From assembly GCA_002049455.2 (NCBI GenBank), contig KV919256.1, forward strand, positions 1 to 38,528: a stretch of 38,528 bases of DNA, read 5' to 3'. A program made the translations under genes and the position numbers. The notes under the pieces are model-generated. The model saw only the letters and a program-made list of their open reading frames with translations, was not told where the DNA came from and did no database searches. Source of the DNA: Porphyra umbilicalis (taxonomy: Eukaryota > Rhodophyta > Bangiophyceae > Bangiales > Bangiaceae). This document shows positions 17,385-27,472 of the stretch, piece by piece. The first letter of the stretch is position 1. Every line of letters starts with the position of its first letter.

Positions 17385-20300
17385 GTGCCCGACTTGGGGT
17401 TGCCCGGCGGAACGCGAAAGCGTACGGTAACAAGATTGTTGCGCCGTGACTTACGGCACAACGAGATCGCCGCCACGCTTGGCCCGTGCATGCGTGTGAT
17501 GCGGTGCTGCCGCCCTGTACATGACTTCTTAGTCAAGTCATGCAACTTTGGCAAGGACCAAGTCATTGTTCGCAAGAATTCAACCTTGGGGTTTGCATAA
17601 CCCTACCAAGGGCCGACGTTGTCCGCCGTCTTGGATGACAACAATCCAAAAGATGGAACCGATACTTCATTGGACGACGCGAGTCGTGACCCACTCGAGG
17701 ATCTCGACCTCAGTGGGGCTCCCGAGTATCTGCACAAGCAGATTCGAGACATGCTCAAGACGCATTCGTCAATGTGGGATGGAACCCTTGGCGTCATCCG
17801 TGCTACGGAGCACGCCATCGTAACTCCTTCAGACGCTCTGCCCATACGGGCTCAACCATACCGCACCGGTCCGTTCAAACGGAAGATCATCGCTGATCAG
17901 ATCAACAAGATGTTGACGCTCAACGTCATCGCCCCTACCCAGAGTGCTTGGGCGAGCCCCGTGGTAATTGTACCAAAGAGGAACGGCAAAGCCCGGTTCT
18001 GTGTCGACTATCGTCGGTTAAACAACATCACCAAGAAGAATGCTTATCCCTTGCCTCGGATGGAGGACTGCCTCGACTCCTTGGGAGATGCCCAGGCGCT
18101 CACGTCTCTCGACTGCACCGCGGGGTACTGTCAAGTGCCCTTACGCAAGGACGACCCAGAGAAGTCGGCGCTCACAACGCATTGTGGTATATACCACTGG
18201 TTATCAATGCCTTTCGGCTTGACGAACGCGCCTGCTATCTTTCAGCGCACATTGGATATTATCCTCTCGGGATTGAAGTGGCAGATATGCCTTGTCTACT
18301 TAGACGATGTCATCATCTTCTCCGCGAACGCGGAACAACACGTCAAGGACGTTGATACGGTTCTGCACCGTTTGCGCGAAGCCGGGGTTAACTTAACTTG
18401 GAAAAGTGCACCTGGTTGTCAGACGAAGTCGAGTACCTCGGACACATTATCCGCCCCGGGCAACTGCACGTGCATAAAAAGAACATGGATGCCCTGAAGC
18501 ACGCCAAGTTCCCAACGACGAAGATCCAGCTGAAAAGCTTATTGGGCATGTGCAACGTCTATCGACGTTTCGTCAAGGACTTTGCCAAACGAGCGAAACC
18601 CCTGAACGCCCTGAATAGGGCCGAGATCCCACCGGATCTACCACCACCGACGGACGTGGCCATCGCCGCATTTGAAGACCCTCGCAACGCACTATTGTGC
18701 CCACCGGTACTTTCCTTGCCAAAGGCCAATCGGAAGCTCGTCGTCGATGTTGACGCATGCGCCGACCAAGTTGGTTGTGCACTCCTCCAGGAGGAACCGG
18801 GCGAACTGCTTCACCCTGTCGGATATTGGAGCAGAGGACTCACTGCTGCAGATCAAAACTACTCCACAACGGAGCGCAAATGCCTCGGCGTCGTGTGGGC
18901 TGTCCTCAAGTTGAGGTATTCCTCGATGGGCAACGGTTCCTCATCCGAACGGATCACCAAGCACTTAGCTGGATCTACAGCACGACCGACTCAAGCGGAC
19001 GCTTGATGCGATGGAGACTTCGCCTCTCCGAATACACATTTGATATGGTTTATAAACCAGGTGCATCGCACCACTTGCCCGACTTCCTGTCGCCCGCCTC
19101 TACGGTGGCGCCGCCAGAAGATGTCCATGATGATATACCTTGCCTGGCATTGGCCGAGACGGCCAATGCCTTAAGAACGAAGAGGTACACGGGTACTGAC
19201 ACACCGGAACCGGTGGAGTTCGACGATGTTGTCGAAGCACAACAAATAGACGACAACTGTGTCGAGATGTCCACTCGCGTGGAGCGCGGAACGGCCAAGG
19301 CCTTCTTCCGCAACGAGCATCACGCTCTGTATCGCCGGACGCCTTACGGCAACCAATTGTTTATACCAAAATCATTACGCGAACGCGTCTTGACGCTCGA
19401 GCACCACGCCACAGTGGCAGCCCATCCTGGTATGAACCGAATGTATTACACCATGCGAAAGGCATATGACTGGCCTTCGATGGTAACGGACACCCACACC
19501 ACAATCACCAAGTGCACGACTTGTGCCCAAAACCGCCTCGCCTTGCAGTGACACACCACGCCCTTGATGCTGTTCCCGGCTACTGAGCCTCTCACGGGGC
19601 TGTCCGTTGACATCTTTGGGCACGTCCCAGCCTCCAAGAAGGGCAATCGCTTCATCTTGGTTATCACCGACCGCTTCGCCAAGCTCACCAAGTGTGTCGC
19701 CTTACAGCGAATTTCGGCCATGTCCGTGGCGTCAGCCATCATCGACGCGTGGGTGTCCGCCTACGGGCCCCCGGGCCGGATCCTATCGGACCAAGGGCCC
19801 CAGTTCATGTTGAACTCCTTCATCGCTGTGATGAAAATGCTTGGCATTGAAACGGTTCGCACGACGGCGTATCATCCCCAAACCAATGGGCAAGTTGAAC
19901 GGTACAACCGTACCATGGCTACTTAGCTGCGACACTACGTCGCCGACGACCCATCACGATAGGACGAGCTACTCCCGGTAATCACCATGGCATATAAGAG
20001 CCAACCGCACCGGTCTACGGGTATCGCTCCATTTGAGCTCGTTATCCCGAGGCGGATCCCCAACCTCACGGTTCGCAACTTGCCCCCGGGCACTCCGCTG
20101 ACCAATAAGAGAACGCTCAAAGATGGGTCACCCCTAGCTCGCAAACGCGAGTTCATGGCCCGCCTGCGCAAGCAAATCCCCATCGTAGTCGAGGCCTTGC
20201 GTAAGACGCAACAACGTTACAAACGTAAGTTGGACCATCGGGTCGCAACCCGCAATGCGGACGTCAAGATCAGCGACTACGTATACAAGACCAACCACGA

Positions 20301-21363
20301 TCGGCAAGACAAGCTGCAAAGCAAAGCCATTGGACCCTTCGTGGTCATCGGCGCAGACGCGGATGCCTCCACGTTTGTCATTGACATTGACGGGGAGGAA
20401 AAACGTGTCAGCAGTGACCATGTCACCCCAGCTCCTCGTCCAACGACGACGGACACGGTTCCACACCCCCTGCTATATGGTCTTGACCAACGCAAGCCAC
20501 CCCCGGCAACTGCCGACGAGTATGTGATTGACAAACTCCTAGGCTTACGCCAGACTGGCGACAGCTATAGCGCTAAGGTGCGCTGGTTCGACTACGGGTC
20601 GAAAGACGACACCTAGGAACCCCTGGAGAATCTTCCGCGCAACCTGGTGGTGCGCTTTCTTCGACAGAAGAAGAAGCATGTACCAGGTTATGAATGGCAA
20701 ACGCCAACACGGCGAAGTCGCCGACAAGCCGGGCTCACAACCGTGGCCAACATCGTCATGGACTCCATGTGAATACCCACTATCCAACATGTCCATGTTA
20801 CCGGTGACAGAGTTATCCATGCCAATGTCTCGTGGACCGCTTTCACTACCGCCGCCGCAATTAGGGAAGTAATTCCTGTCGCGTGGCTTAAGTCGACTCT
20901 GCCGTCCATGACGCGCAACTTTGCGTATGACCCCCAACTTTCCTTTCGGCATTTCCCTCGGCTGAACCGTGCTTACGGTCCATACACACATGTGTGGCCA
21001 AATTCCGCGCAAGTGACACTGATCGAATCCGATCCCTCGGTCCCAGCGCTCCCCAACGGGTTCCTCGCACCACCGGTGTAGCATTTGGATTCAATCCTTC
21101 GTCGCCTAGCGACCTCCACCGAGGAAGCGACCGTGGTCATTCCATAATGGACGAACACCAGCTGGTACGCAACCGCCATACGCGCATGTTTCGAGTACGA
21201 AGTACTTTTATCAACAGATGCAAGGGATACGAATCCCACACCATGGGCCATGCTGGCCTGCCACTTCCTCCATCGCTATGACGATAAAAAGAAAAACTGG
21301 GAAGTGGATACAAGCATGTCAAACGGCAAACAATCCCAAGACGAAGAAACATCAACACCTTAA
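17385..21363 (+). pseudogene. Ty3/Gypsy pol: RT, RNase H, integrase, chromodomain and C-terminal extension (degenerate)
   Basis: Reverse transcriptase spans about 17820-18400, with DYRRLN, MPFGLTNAPAIFQ and the catalytic YLDD at 18297-18308. RNase H follows (VVDVDACADQVGCALLQ, then YSTTERKCLGVVW). Integrase has a zinc-binding H...H...CxxC (19402-19524) and catalytic D (19609), D (19789) and E (19897) with D35E spacing. GPF lies near 20330 and a chromodomain-like segment near 20520-20680. Frame changes near 18400 and 18917 each fit one lost base. Stops lie at 17598, 19549, 19924, 19960, 20614, 20770, 21079, 21145 and 21361. The frame stays protein-like past 20772 (VVIP, then W and SWY). No DTGA/DSGA protease motif is visible in any frame between 17250 and 17620. 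Confidence 0.9.
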
Positions 21364-21436
21364 AGGCGTAAGCCCCAAACGTTGGCACCCCCTCCCGCCA
21401 GGGTCAGCCGAGCAAGTCACTTAACAGTGAACTTCG

Positions 21437-23431
21437 CTACTCCTCCTCCTCATAACTACGACGCGAGTCGCGACGGCAAGGGTGGCGAGAGCCAACGCTG
21501 GCCCCCGACTCCTGGGAAACGCTACGCGCACGCGTATTGCGTGCCGAGGGCGGGGCCCCGCCTGACGGCCCCCTGTCCGCATGAGCGCGACGCCCCAGAA
21601 CGCTCTGAGCGTTGAAGCGCGTCGGCGCTGCCGCCTCCTCCGGCTGAACAGCCTCGAGGCGCTGAGCAAAGCGCTCGTAGTTGGCATCGCCATCGACGGC
21701 GCGAGCCACGGCCTGCAGAATAATGGCCAAGGCCGACTCAACCCCTCGCCCGTCCACCCGCTCCACAGCACGGCGCAAGCCGGTCACTTGATCCACCCAG
21801 GCATGCGCCACCGCTGACACACCAGCTCCACGGGGCGCGCGAAGGCGCACGTCGCGCACGCGCGCCGACCCAAACAAGGCAACCGCCGCGGAGGAAGAGG
21901 CACGTGTCGGCCAATTGGCCTCGATGGCCCGTGGCGGCGATGTCGACGGCGAGCGAGCGCGACGCCGCGACCGCGAGAAATCGCGACGTGGCGATCGCGG
22001 ACGGTGGTAACCATCACGATCGCCACTGACGGCATAAGCCCCTCCCGGATGGGTCTGCCGACCGCGACGCCACACCCCGAGGTGACTCGGAGGAACTGGT
22101 GCCACACGGGCAGGCGCGTTCGGGTCAGGTGCCCAATAGAAATCCACAAACGCGTGTCGAAGGCAAAAGCCGAACTCCTTGGTCGCATCGACCGTCACGC
22201 TCACCTGTCGCGCCTCGCCGGTGTCTTGGTCCCGACGGACCACGTCCTTGAGGACGACCCCCCAAGGGAACACGTCCATTGCGCGGCGCATCGTGCCACA
22301 TAAGGCATGTGCCGCCTCGCCGTCAGGCGCCTCATGCAGTTTGGACGTGTCGAGGACGTCAAAGTGACGAAGTGTCATTTCGTCCAGACGGACAAAGACC
22401 TTGTCCTCTTGAAGGGTGCGAACCCAGGCCGCAATTAGATTGCAGTAGTACTCCGAGTACACAATCTGCCAGGCAGAGCTATATTCGATTCGCAACGAGT
22501 CCGCCACGTACGACACCACAACCGGGGTCGCCACCCAAAGATCGGTCTTGGGCTCCCAGTCGGGGACTCGCGGAATCCAACGAGACAAGTCAAATGACTT
22601 CGGCGCCCGGAGAAATCCGGCTGACCATTCCGTCGGCAACAGCCCGCGGCCGTGGAAGAATCGTGTGTCCGCCGCGCGGCGATGGTCAGTCGCGAACATC
22701 GGCACCCGAAAGGGGTTCGGTAGCTCGCTCATGCGAGGGCTGCGATCCTCATCGAGAGCATCATTCTCCTCCGCCGCCACCAGCGTAAGCTGATCCAGGT
22801 ACTCCGCCAAACCGGCCTCGTGGCCGATCGGGACCGCGAGGTCCGTGGCCACCGAGCGCCCGAGAAAGACGGCCTTTGGCCAGTTCCGCAACAGGCGGCA
22901 GATCGAGTTGGCTGCCGCCTCGAAGGTCTCGGTCCCCCTTACGGGAAACAACAGGGCGTTGGTGTACACCAAACGGTAGAAGGGGTGCAAGGGCACTTGG
23001 TACCGGATAACTTCGTTGCAGAACGACATGGCCTCGTATATACGGCGCTGTGGCCCCTGGTTCCCAAAAAACGGGTCCCCGTGGACCTGGGCCACGCGGT
23101 CACCAGCATGGCTGGGCGAGCCGAGCTCGGCCAACACGTCAACGAAGCCCGGCAGGGCCTCGTACCCCGCGTGAAGACGCCAAGTGTGCGCGCGAGCGCG
23201 GCTGCGAATGCAATTGTCATACAGACCTTGGTCAGCGATGACCGGGACCCCGTCAACCACCTCGGTTGGGCCAACATGGGCATAGAACAAGCCGCTAGGC
23301 CTAAATTGACGAAGCATCTCCGGGTCGGTGGACCGTTCAACATCGGGTCCGTCACCCTCCACGGCGTGAGCCACGGGCGCCTCGCCGTTGGCGTTGCCGC
23401 CGTCAACCGCCATCGCTGCCTTGTCCGCCAT
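21437..23431 (-). CDS. large intact antisense ORF inside the retrotransposon, 664 aa, unknown function
   Basis: An uninterrupted frame runs from ATG (23429-23431, MADKAAMAVDGG) to TAG (21437-21439). The frame is also open upstream through repeats; I chose the first ATG after them. The N-terminal 400 residues read as a folded domain rich in Trp, Tyr and Phe. Next comes an Arg/Ser-rich stretch (RPRSPRRDFSRSRRRARSPS, about 22000). A helical Ala/Val/Arg segment and a basic tail ending SYEEEE follow. RS-type segments often bind RNA or splicing factors. I recognise no enzyme motif or family. It ends 74 bp from the last stop of pol, convergent with it, and lies before the 3' LTR. Antisense ORFs in this position are known in some plant Ty3/Gypsy elements (for example Grande-type). 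It is intact while gag-pol is not. Confidence 0.65.
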   Translation of the reverse strand: MADKAAMAVDGGNANGEAPVAHAVEGDGPDVERSTDPEMLRQFRPSGLFYAHVGPTEVVDGVPVIADQGLYDNCIRSRARAHTWRLHAGYEALPGFVDVLAELGSPSHAGDRVAQVHGDPFFGNQGPQRRIYEAMSFCNEVIRYQVPLHPFYRLVYTNALLFPVRGTETFEAAANSICRLLRNWPKAVFLGRSVATDLAVPIGHEAGLAEYLDQLTLVAAEENDALDEDRSPRMSELPNPFRVPMFATDHRRAADTRFFHGRGLLPTEWSAGFLRAPKSFDLSRWIPRVPDWEPKTDLWVATPVVVSYVADSLRIEYSSAWQIVYSEYYCNLIAAWVRTLQEDKVFVRLDEMTLRHFDVLDTSKLHEAPDGEAAHALCGTMRRAMDVFPWGVVLKDVVRRDQDTGEARQVSVTVDATKEFGFCLRHAFVDFYWAPDPNAPARVAPVPPSHLGVWRRGRQTHPGGAYAVSGDRDGYHRPRSPRRDFSRSRRRARSPSTSPPRAIEANWPTRASSSAAVALFGSARVRDVRLRAPRGAGVSAVAHAWVDQVTGLRRAVERVDGRGVESALAIILQAVARAVDGDANYERFAQRLEAVQPEEAAAPTRFNAQSVLGRRAHADRGPSGGAPPSARNTRARSVSQESGASVGSRHPCRRDSRRSYEEEE

Positions 23432-23490
23432 GCTGGAACTCGGGTGCGAACACTTCCCTCCCCCGTACGTAGCCGCCAGGCAGATCGCTC

Positions 23491-23700
23491 GCGCCTCCAG
23501 CCGTCGTCGCCGCGCCGCAAGGCAAATCGCCAACGCCGCCGGCAGTTGCCGCCGCGCCGCCGGGCAACCCGCACGCGCCGCAAGGCAGCTCGTCCGCACC
23601 TCCGGCCGCCGTCGCCGCGCCGCACGGCAAATCGCCCGCGCCTCCGGCAGTTGCCGCCGCGCCGCCCGGAAACCCGCACGCGCCGCAAGGCAAACCACCC
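23491..23700. repeat. 105-bp tandem repeat, two copies
   Basis: About 23491-23595 and 23596-23700 are similar along their length. Both contain GTCGCCGCGCCGCA, CGGCAAATCGCC or GGCAAATCGCC, GGCAGTTGCCGCCGCGCCGC and CCCGCACGCGCCGCAAGGCA. The period is a multiple of three. In minus-strand frame it lies just upstream of the antisense ORF start, and the GC-rich low-complexity sequence continues to about 23940. Confidence 0.8.
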
Positions 23701-24072
23701 GCGTCGCCGGCCTTGCCACCCTTGCCGCCGCCGCGCTTAGCTGCCGAGCTGGCCACTGCCGTCAACGGGCTCGTCGCCCTCGCCGCCGGCCTTGCCGGCC
23801 TTGCCGCCCTTGCGCGCCGCCGCCGGGCTTGCCGCCCTCGCCGACGTGCTGCCCTTGCGCGCCGCCACCGGCCTTGCCGCCCTTGCCGACTTGCCGCCCT
23901 TGATCCCCGCCGCCGGGCGCGCCGCCCCCCTCCCCCAACCCCTCGCCCACACTCACCGGGTCCGTAACCTCGCGGTTTGCCACCTCGCGGTAGAGCACCC
24001 TCACTCACGCAACGCCGTTGGGCCTCAACCTGTGCACGAACACGAAGACACGGGATGGCCCCGTGCCGACAA

Positions 24073-24193
24073 ACACGGACCCGCGTCCCGGCTTTCGCCT
24101 TGTCGCCTGGGTAGTCAAACCCCGACGAAGTAGGCGCCACCCGGCACCGACGACGGTCACCTATCACGTGCTGCACAACGCGGACCCGCACAC
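24073..24193. repeat. about 120-bp direct repeat, copy 1
   Basis: The segment begins ACACGGACCCGCGTCCCGGC and includes TAGTCAAACCCCGACGAAGT. It recurs at 24245-24364 with few changes. A C-run of about 14 bases lies between the copies (24226-24239). Confidence 0.85.
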
Positions 24194-24244
24194 GAAACGG
24201 TGGTGACCGGTCTCAGGGTACGTACCCCCCCCCCCCCCTCGGCA

Positions 24245-24364
24245 ACACGGACCCGCGTCCCGGCTTTCGCCTTGTGGCCGGGGTAGTCAAACCCCGACGA
24301 AGTAGGCGCCACCCGGCACCGACGACGGTCACCCCAGCGCGTGCTGCACAACGCACCCGCACAC
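24245..24364. repeat. about 120-bp direct repeat, copy 2
   Basis: The second copy of 24073-24193, about 171 bp downstream in the same orientation. Together with the 105-bp repeat it makes up the repetitive 5' flank of the antisense ORF, between that ORF and the 3' LTR. Confidence 0.85.
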
Positions 24365-24693
24365 CGACGGGTCTTAACCCCGACGCTCGTCACCTGGCAC
24401 CCGGCCGCCTGGCCCACACTCCGACGCATATCCGCCTGCGCGGGCGCGCTTACGCGTAAGCGTCGATCTGACCAGCAGCTCGCCACATGCGCACGCGCGT
24501 GCGTGGCCGGACGGTCGCGACCGGCGACGGCGAACCGCCACCTCCCCCCGATCGGGACTGTGCGGCGCCCCGCCACGACTCCCGCCGCCTGGGCGGTTAC
24601 GCTCGCGCGGGTCCGTAAGAGGCCGCGATCGCCCAATCGGGCTTCACCATCCTCGGATCTCACCGGGACGGTTCGAATATCGCGTTGGTGGTA

Positions 24694-25054
24694 TGTAGCA
24701 TATCTCTGCTCCCAATTAGCAATTGGCCACAAGTAGCTCCCTTGACGGGCCAAAGCCCACGCATTGTGGGAATTGTCCTGTGGCACGCCCTTTGGGGGGT
24801 TACTGCCGCATTGTTCATTTTATATTGTTTGCTTGCTTACCTGTCTTATCTGTCTGCCGGCACTCATTACGATCGCTTGTGATCGGACGGTCGATCGACC
24901 AGTGCCCTCGTTTATATTAAATCACCATGGGTCCAGGGTCGCCGTCGTGGGCACCACCCGGCTCCCCATCGGATGCCCTTCAACAAAAGGTCTTTCTTCC
25001 TCGCCACGACGGCATTAGAACTCGCTTTATTGCTTGGCTACGGTCGCTCTGAAT
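24694..25054 (+). repeat. 3' LTR, truncated at its 3' end
   Basis: It aligns to the 5' LTR from TGTAGCATATCTCTGCTCCC through GGCTACGGTCGCTCTGAAT, about 361 of 396 bp, with around twenty substitutions by eye. The last 40 bp are missing: the sequence switches directly into the inverted-repeat element at 25055. No polypurine tract is obvious immediately upstream (the preceding bases are CGCGTTGGTGGTA). Confidence 0.92.
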
Positions 25055-25930
25055 TAGGGTTGTGCAACACGCCCAAGGCGTGTTCACGGACACGCCCAGG
25101 GCGTGTTTTATCACGTGTTTAGGGCGTGTCACGCCAGCACGCCTGCCGAAACATGGGGCGTGTTTTAGGCGTGTTTAATGACAGGTTCATGTGCACTTAT
25201 TAGGCTGGTTGCAGTGAGGTGGTAGTGTAAGGATTGCAACCGACTCGACCCCCACCGATTGACCGACATGACCAAGGTGGAGCTGCAAATGCGAGCTGCG
25301 CTGGCCAAAGAGGCGGCGCCGCGCCAGACGGTGTCACCGGGGTCCCGCATGGTCGATTTTGGTCAAGATGCCAGCGGAATGGTGGACCCCGATGATGACT
25401 ACGAGGACGAGTGGAGCCCCCCCCCCGCTGCCGACAACGAGAACGAGCTGACGCGGGTGCGGTCGCAGGCCTGGCATTCGACGCCAGAAGCATACCGCAA
25501 GAGTTGGACGAGGTGTCCCAGGCATGCCGCGAGCGGGGAGAGGCGACAGCGAACGACGAAGCGTCGGAAGTCAACGGCGCCAGCCAGCCGCCTCGCCTCC
25601 GAGAGTCTGATCTTGTGAGCATTTGCGAGGCTTACGTGGCGCGGGGCGTCGGCACGGAGAAGGTCGCTGCTTCGGTGGGTGAAGCGTCGAGCGCGGCAGG
25701 CAGCGGCCGCGGTCCTCGTCAGACCAACAGGATGTGTTTGACACGACGTGGAAAGATTGTGTATCGTATGGAGCGGTTTAGGCAGAGCATTGGTAGGTGC
25801 TACTTGGAGTTTTTATGCGTGTTACTTTAGGGCGTGACGGGCGTGTTTAGTGTTTAAGGGCGTGCTTAGGGCGTGTCTTAACGTGTCACGACCGCACGCC
25901 CTTCAAAAAGGGGCGTGTTGCACAACCCTA
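25055..25930. mobile_element. 876-bp non-autonomous DNA element with 20-bp perfect terminal inverted repeats
   Basis: The ends are TAGGGTTGTGCAACACGCCC (25055-25074) and its exact reverse complement (25911-25930). Both subterminal regions (about 120 bp each) carry many copies of GGGCGTGT/ACACGCCC, resembling transposase-binding arrays. The TAGGG...CCCTA tips fit hAT-like elements, but no 8-bp target duplication flanks it (CTCTGAAT left, CCCGGGGG right). Inside, overlapping plus-strand frames (25259-25618 and 25411-25830) look like one short acidic reading frame broken by a frame change, possibly a relic. No transposase is recognisable. Confidence 0.85.
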
Positions 25931-26980
25931 CCCGGGGGCCGTCCCAAAATATCCCGAGCCAGGCCAGCAAGGGAATGACCTGTCCAGATCTCGGGGAGAT
26001 TGTATTCGGTCAGGGGCGGGGCTTTTCCCCTGTGGTTTTTCCGGCCCCCCTACTACTTGTTTGAACTTTTCGCTTTGGAGGGATTTATCTATTTGGTGCA
26101 TTTGGGGCAGCTACTTTGACCGCCGGCGTTCGGGTTCGGGAGGGATTATTGACGCCGTCCCCGTCGCCGTATGATAAAACTAAACGTGCTTTGGAATACG
26201 ATTCCTCCCTGGGCTTTGCCGTGATCCTCTCCTCCCGTTGGGGGAAGGCTGGGCTGTGGGTCGATTTCCGGGGCAGTTCCTTCGACGGAAGAGGTCACTT
26301 CGGCCAGACGACGAACCAACGTGGTGGTGCCTAGAACCACTACAGAAGCGTGGAGAATCAGGGGGCTTTCGACATGAATGTCGAAGGCTGCGGGCACTTC
26401 CCATTGGACAGTGCGGCGCTCGACAGCCCCCACAGCAGGGCATGACCGGTCCAGCCCCACTGGCACCGGATTGTACCTAATGGATTCTACGGGACGCGGA
26501 CAAAGATGTCGCGTCGCTAAAGGGCTACAGACCTGACACCGACTCCCATTGGTGCCGTGATGCTGACGCCGGGTGATCCGGAGTCGGGCGCCGCATCACG
26601 ATGAGTCAGCGGGGCGCAGGATGGCTCCACGCCGTATCACGGTGATTGGCGTGTCCGTAGCTTCCACCGAAAAGATGGACGCCGTTGTAGCGGGTGTCGG
26701 ACGCGTACAGCGAGGCACTAAGGAAGCGTGCCACGTGGAAAGTGACGTTTGAAAGCGAGTGGAAGGGTGAAAGTAGATTGAAAAAGGCAGCCACGTGGCG
26801 TGAAAGGCCAGGGCCTTCCCGTTTGTGAGGTCCAACCATGTGAAGGAAGGGATTTTTTCTCGTTCAGATGGCTTGAAACGGGAGGTCTGTGCTTCAGACG
26901 AGCTGGAAACGGGGATGCATGCTGCATATGACCGCGCACAGTGAGGAATTGAGGGCGTAGTTTGTAGAACCCGCCCCTGA
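25931..26980. other. 1.05 kb between two miniature elements, no recognisable gene
   Basis: No known domain is found. On the minus strand 26606-26839 gives a 77-codon frame starting MVGPHKREG with a protein-like segment (SLYASDTRYNGVHLF). It may be a gene fragment, but it is too short to assign. No counterpart of this stretch lies inside the left arm. Confidence 0.35.
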
Positions 26981-27472
26981 GGCCCACTCTACACGGCGGG
27001 AGCACGTGCACGTGTTTGTGCCCAAATCACAACGTAAGTCCTGCGCACACACGTGATTTGACATCGGCCGTCTTGGCGGCACACGGGAAATGTTGAACAC
27101 GACCAGCTGGAAACTTGGATTCTGGAACTGGCAGATCAGATCACACTCCGTCGCGAGGCACGTTGCCGGAGCTGGCTGCACACGCTTGTCCAATCATTCG
27201 TGCGGAGCCGTCGGCGGCCCAAACGGAATTCTCCTTTCCAAGCACGTTCACGTGTGCGAGATATGAAAAGAAATCTCGCACACGTGAACGTGCTCGGCCC
27301 AAAAGGGCCAAATCAGCCGATTTTGGCTGATAATTCCTTCGTGCGCGGGATCCCATACTCTCACGAGTACAGCCTAAAGTGGTTAAAGCGATTGGAGCGT
27401 GATTGGAACGACGCACTCCCATTGGCTAGCACGTGTCTGAGCACGCCGTGCACGCGCCGTGTAGAGTGGGCC
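26981..27472. mobile_element. 492-bp miniature inverted-repeat element with 3-bp target duplication
   Basis: The ends are GGCCCACTCTACACGGCG (26981-26998) and the exact reverse complement (27455-27472). The flanking TGA on both sides (26978-26980 and 27473-27475) is a candidate 3-bp target-site duplication. That duplication size fits PIF/Harbinger- or CACTA-type transposons. It contains a perfect hairpin near its middle and has no coding capacity. Its right end coincides with the inner boundary of the right inverted-repeat arm. Confidence 0.75.
27241..27294. repeat. perfect 22-bp stem hairpin with a 10-nt loop
   Basis: The left stem 27241-27262 begins AGCACGTTCACGTGTGCGAG. The right stem 27273-27294 is its exact reverse complement, and the loop is ATGAAAAGAA. 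It lies near the centre of the 492-bp miniature element. Confidence 0.95.

Larger units (their letters stand above)
15107..25054 (+). mobile_element. degenerate Ty3/Gypsy chromovirus LTR retrotransposon
   Basis: The order is 5' LTR, primer-binding candidate, gag with zinc knuckle, reverse transcriptase, RNase H, integrase (HHCC and DDE), GPF motif, chromodomain-like end, a minus-strand ORF, then a truncated 3' LTR. RT before integrase places it in Ty3/Gypsy; the GPF plus chromodomain points to chromoviruses. The two LTRs differ at about twenty positions over roughly 345 bp by eye. Gag-pol has 13 in-frame stops and three or more frame changes, so this copy is defective. At nearly 10 kb it is long for the group, because about 3.3 kb lie between the end of pol and the 3' LTR. 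No 5-bp target-site duplication can be checked because the 3' LTR end is lost. Confidence 0.93.

Noticed and set aside
23403..24191. Long overlapping frames on both strands resembling Gly/Ala/Pro-rich or Arg/Ala-rich proteins
   Set aside because: They are by-products of GC-rich tandem repeats; several frames are open at once and none has a suitable start or domain.
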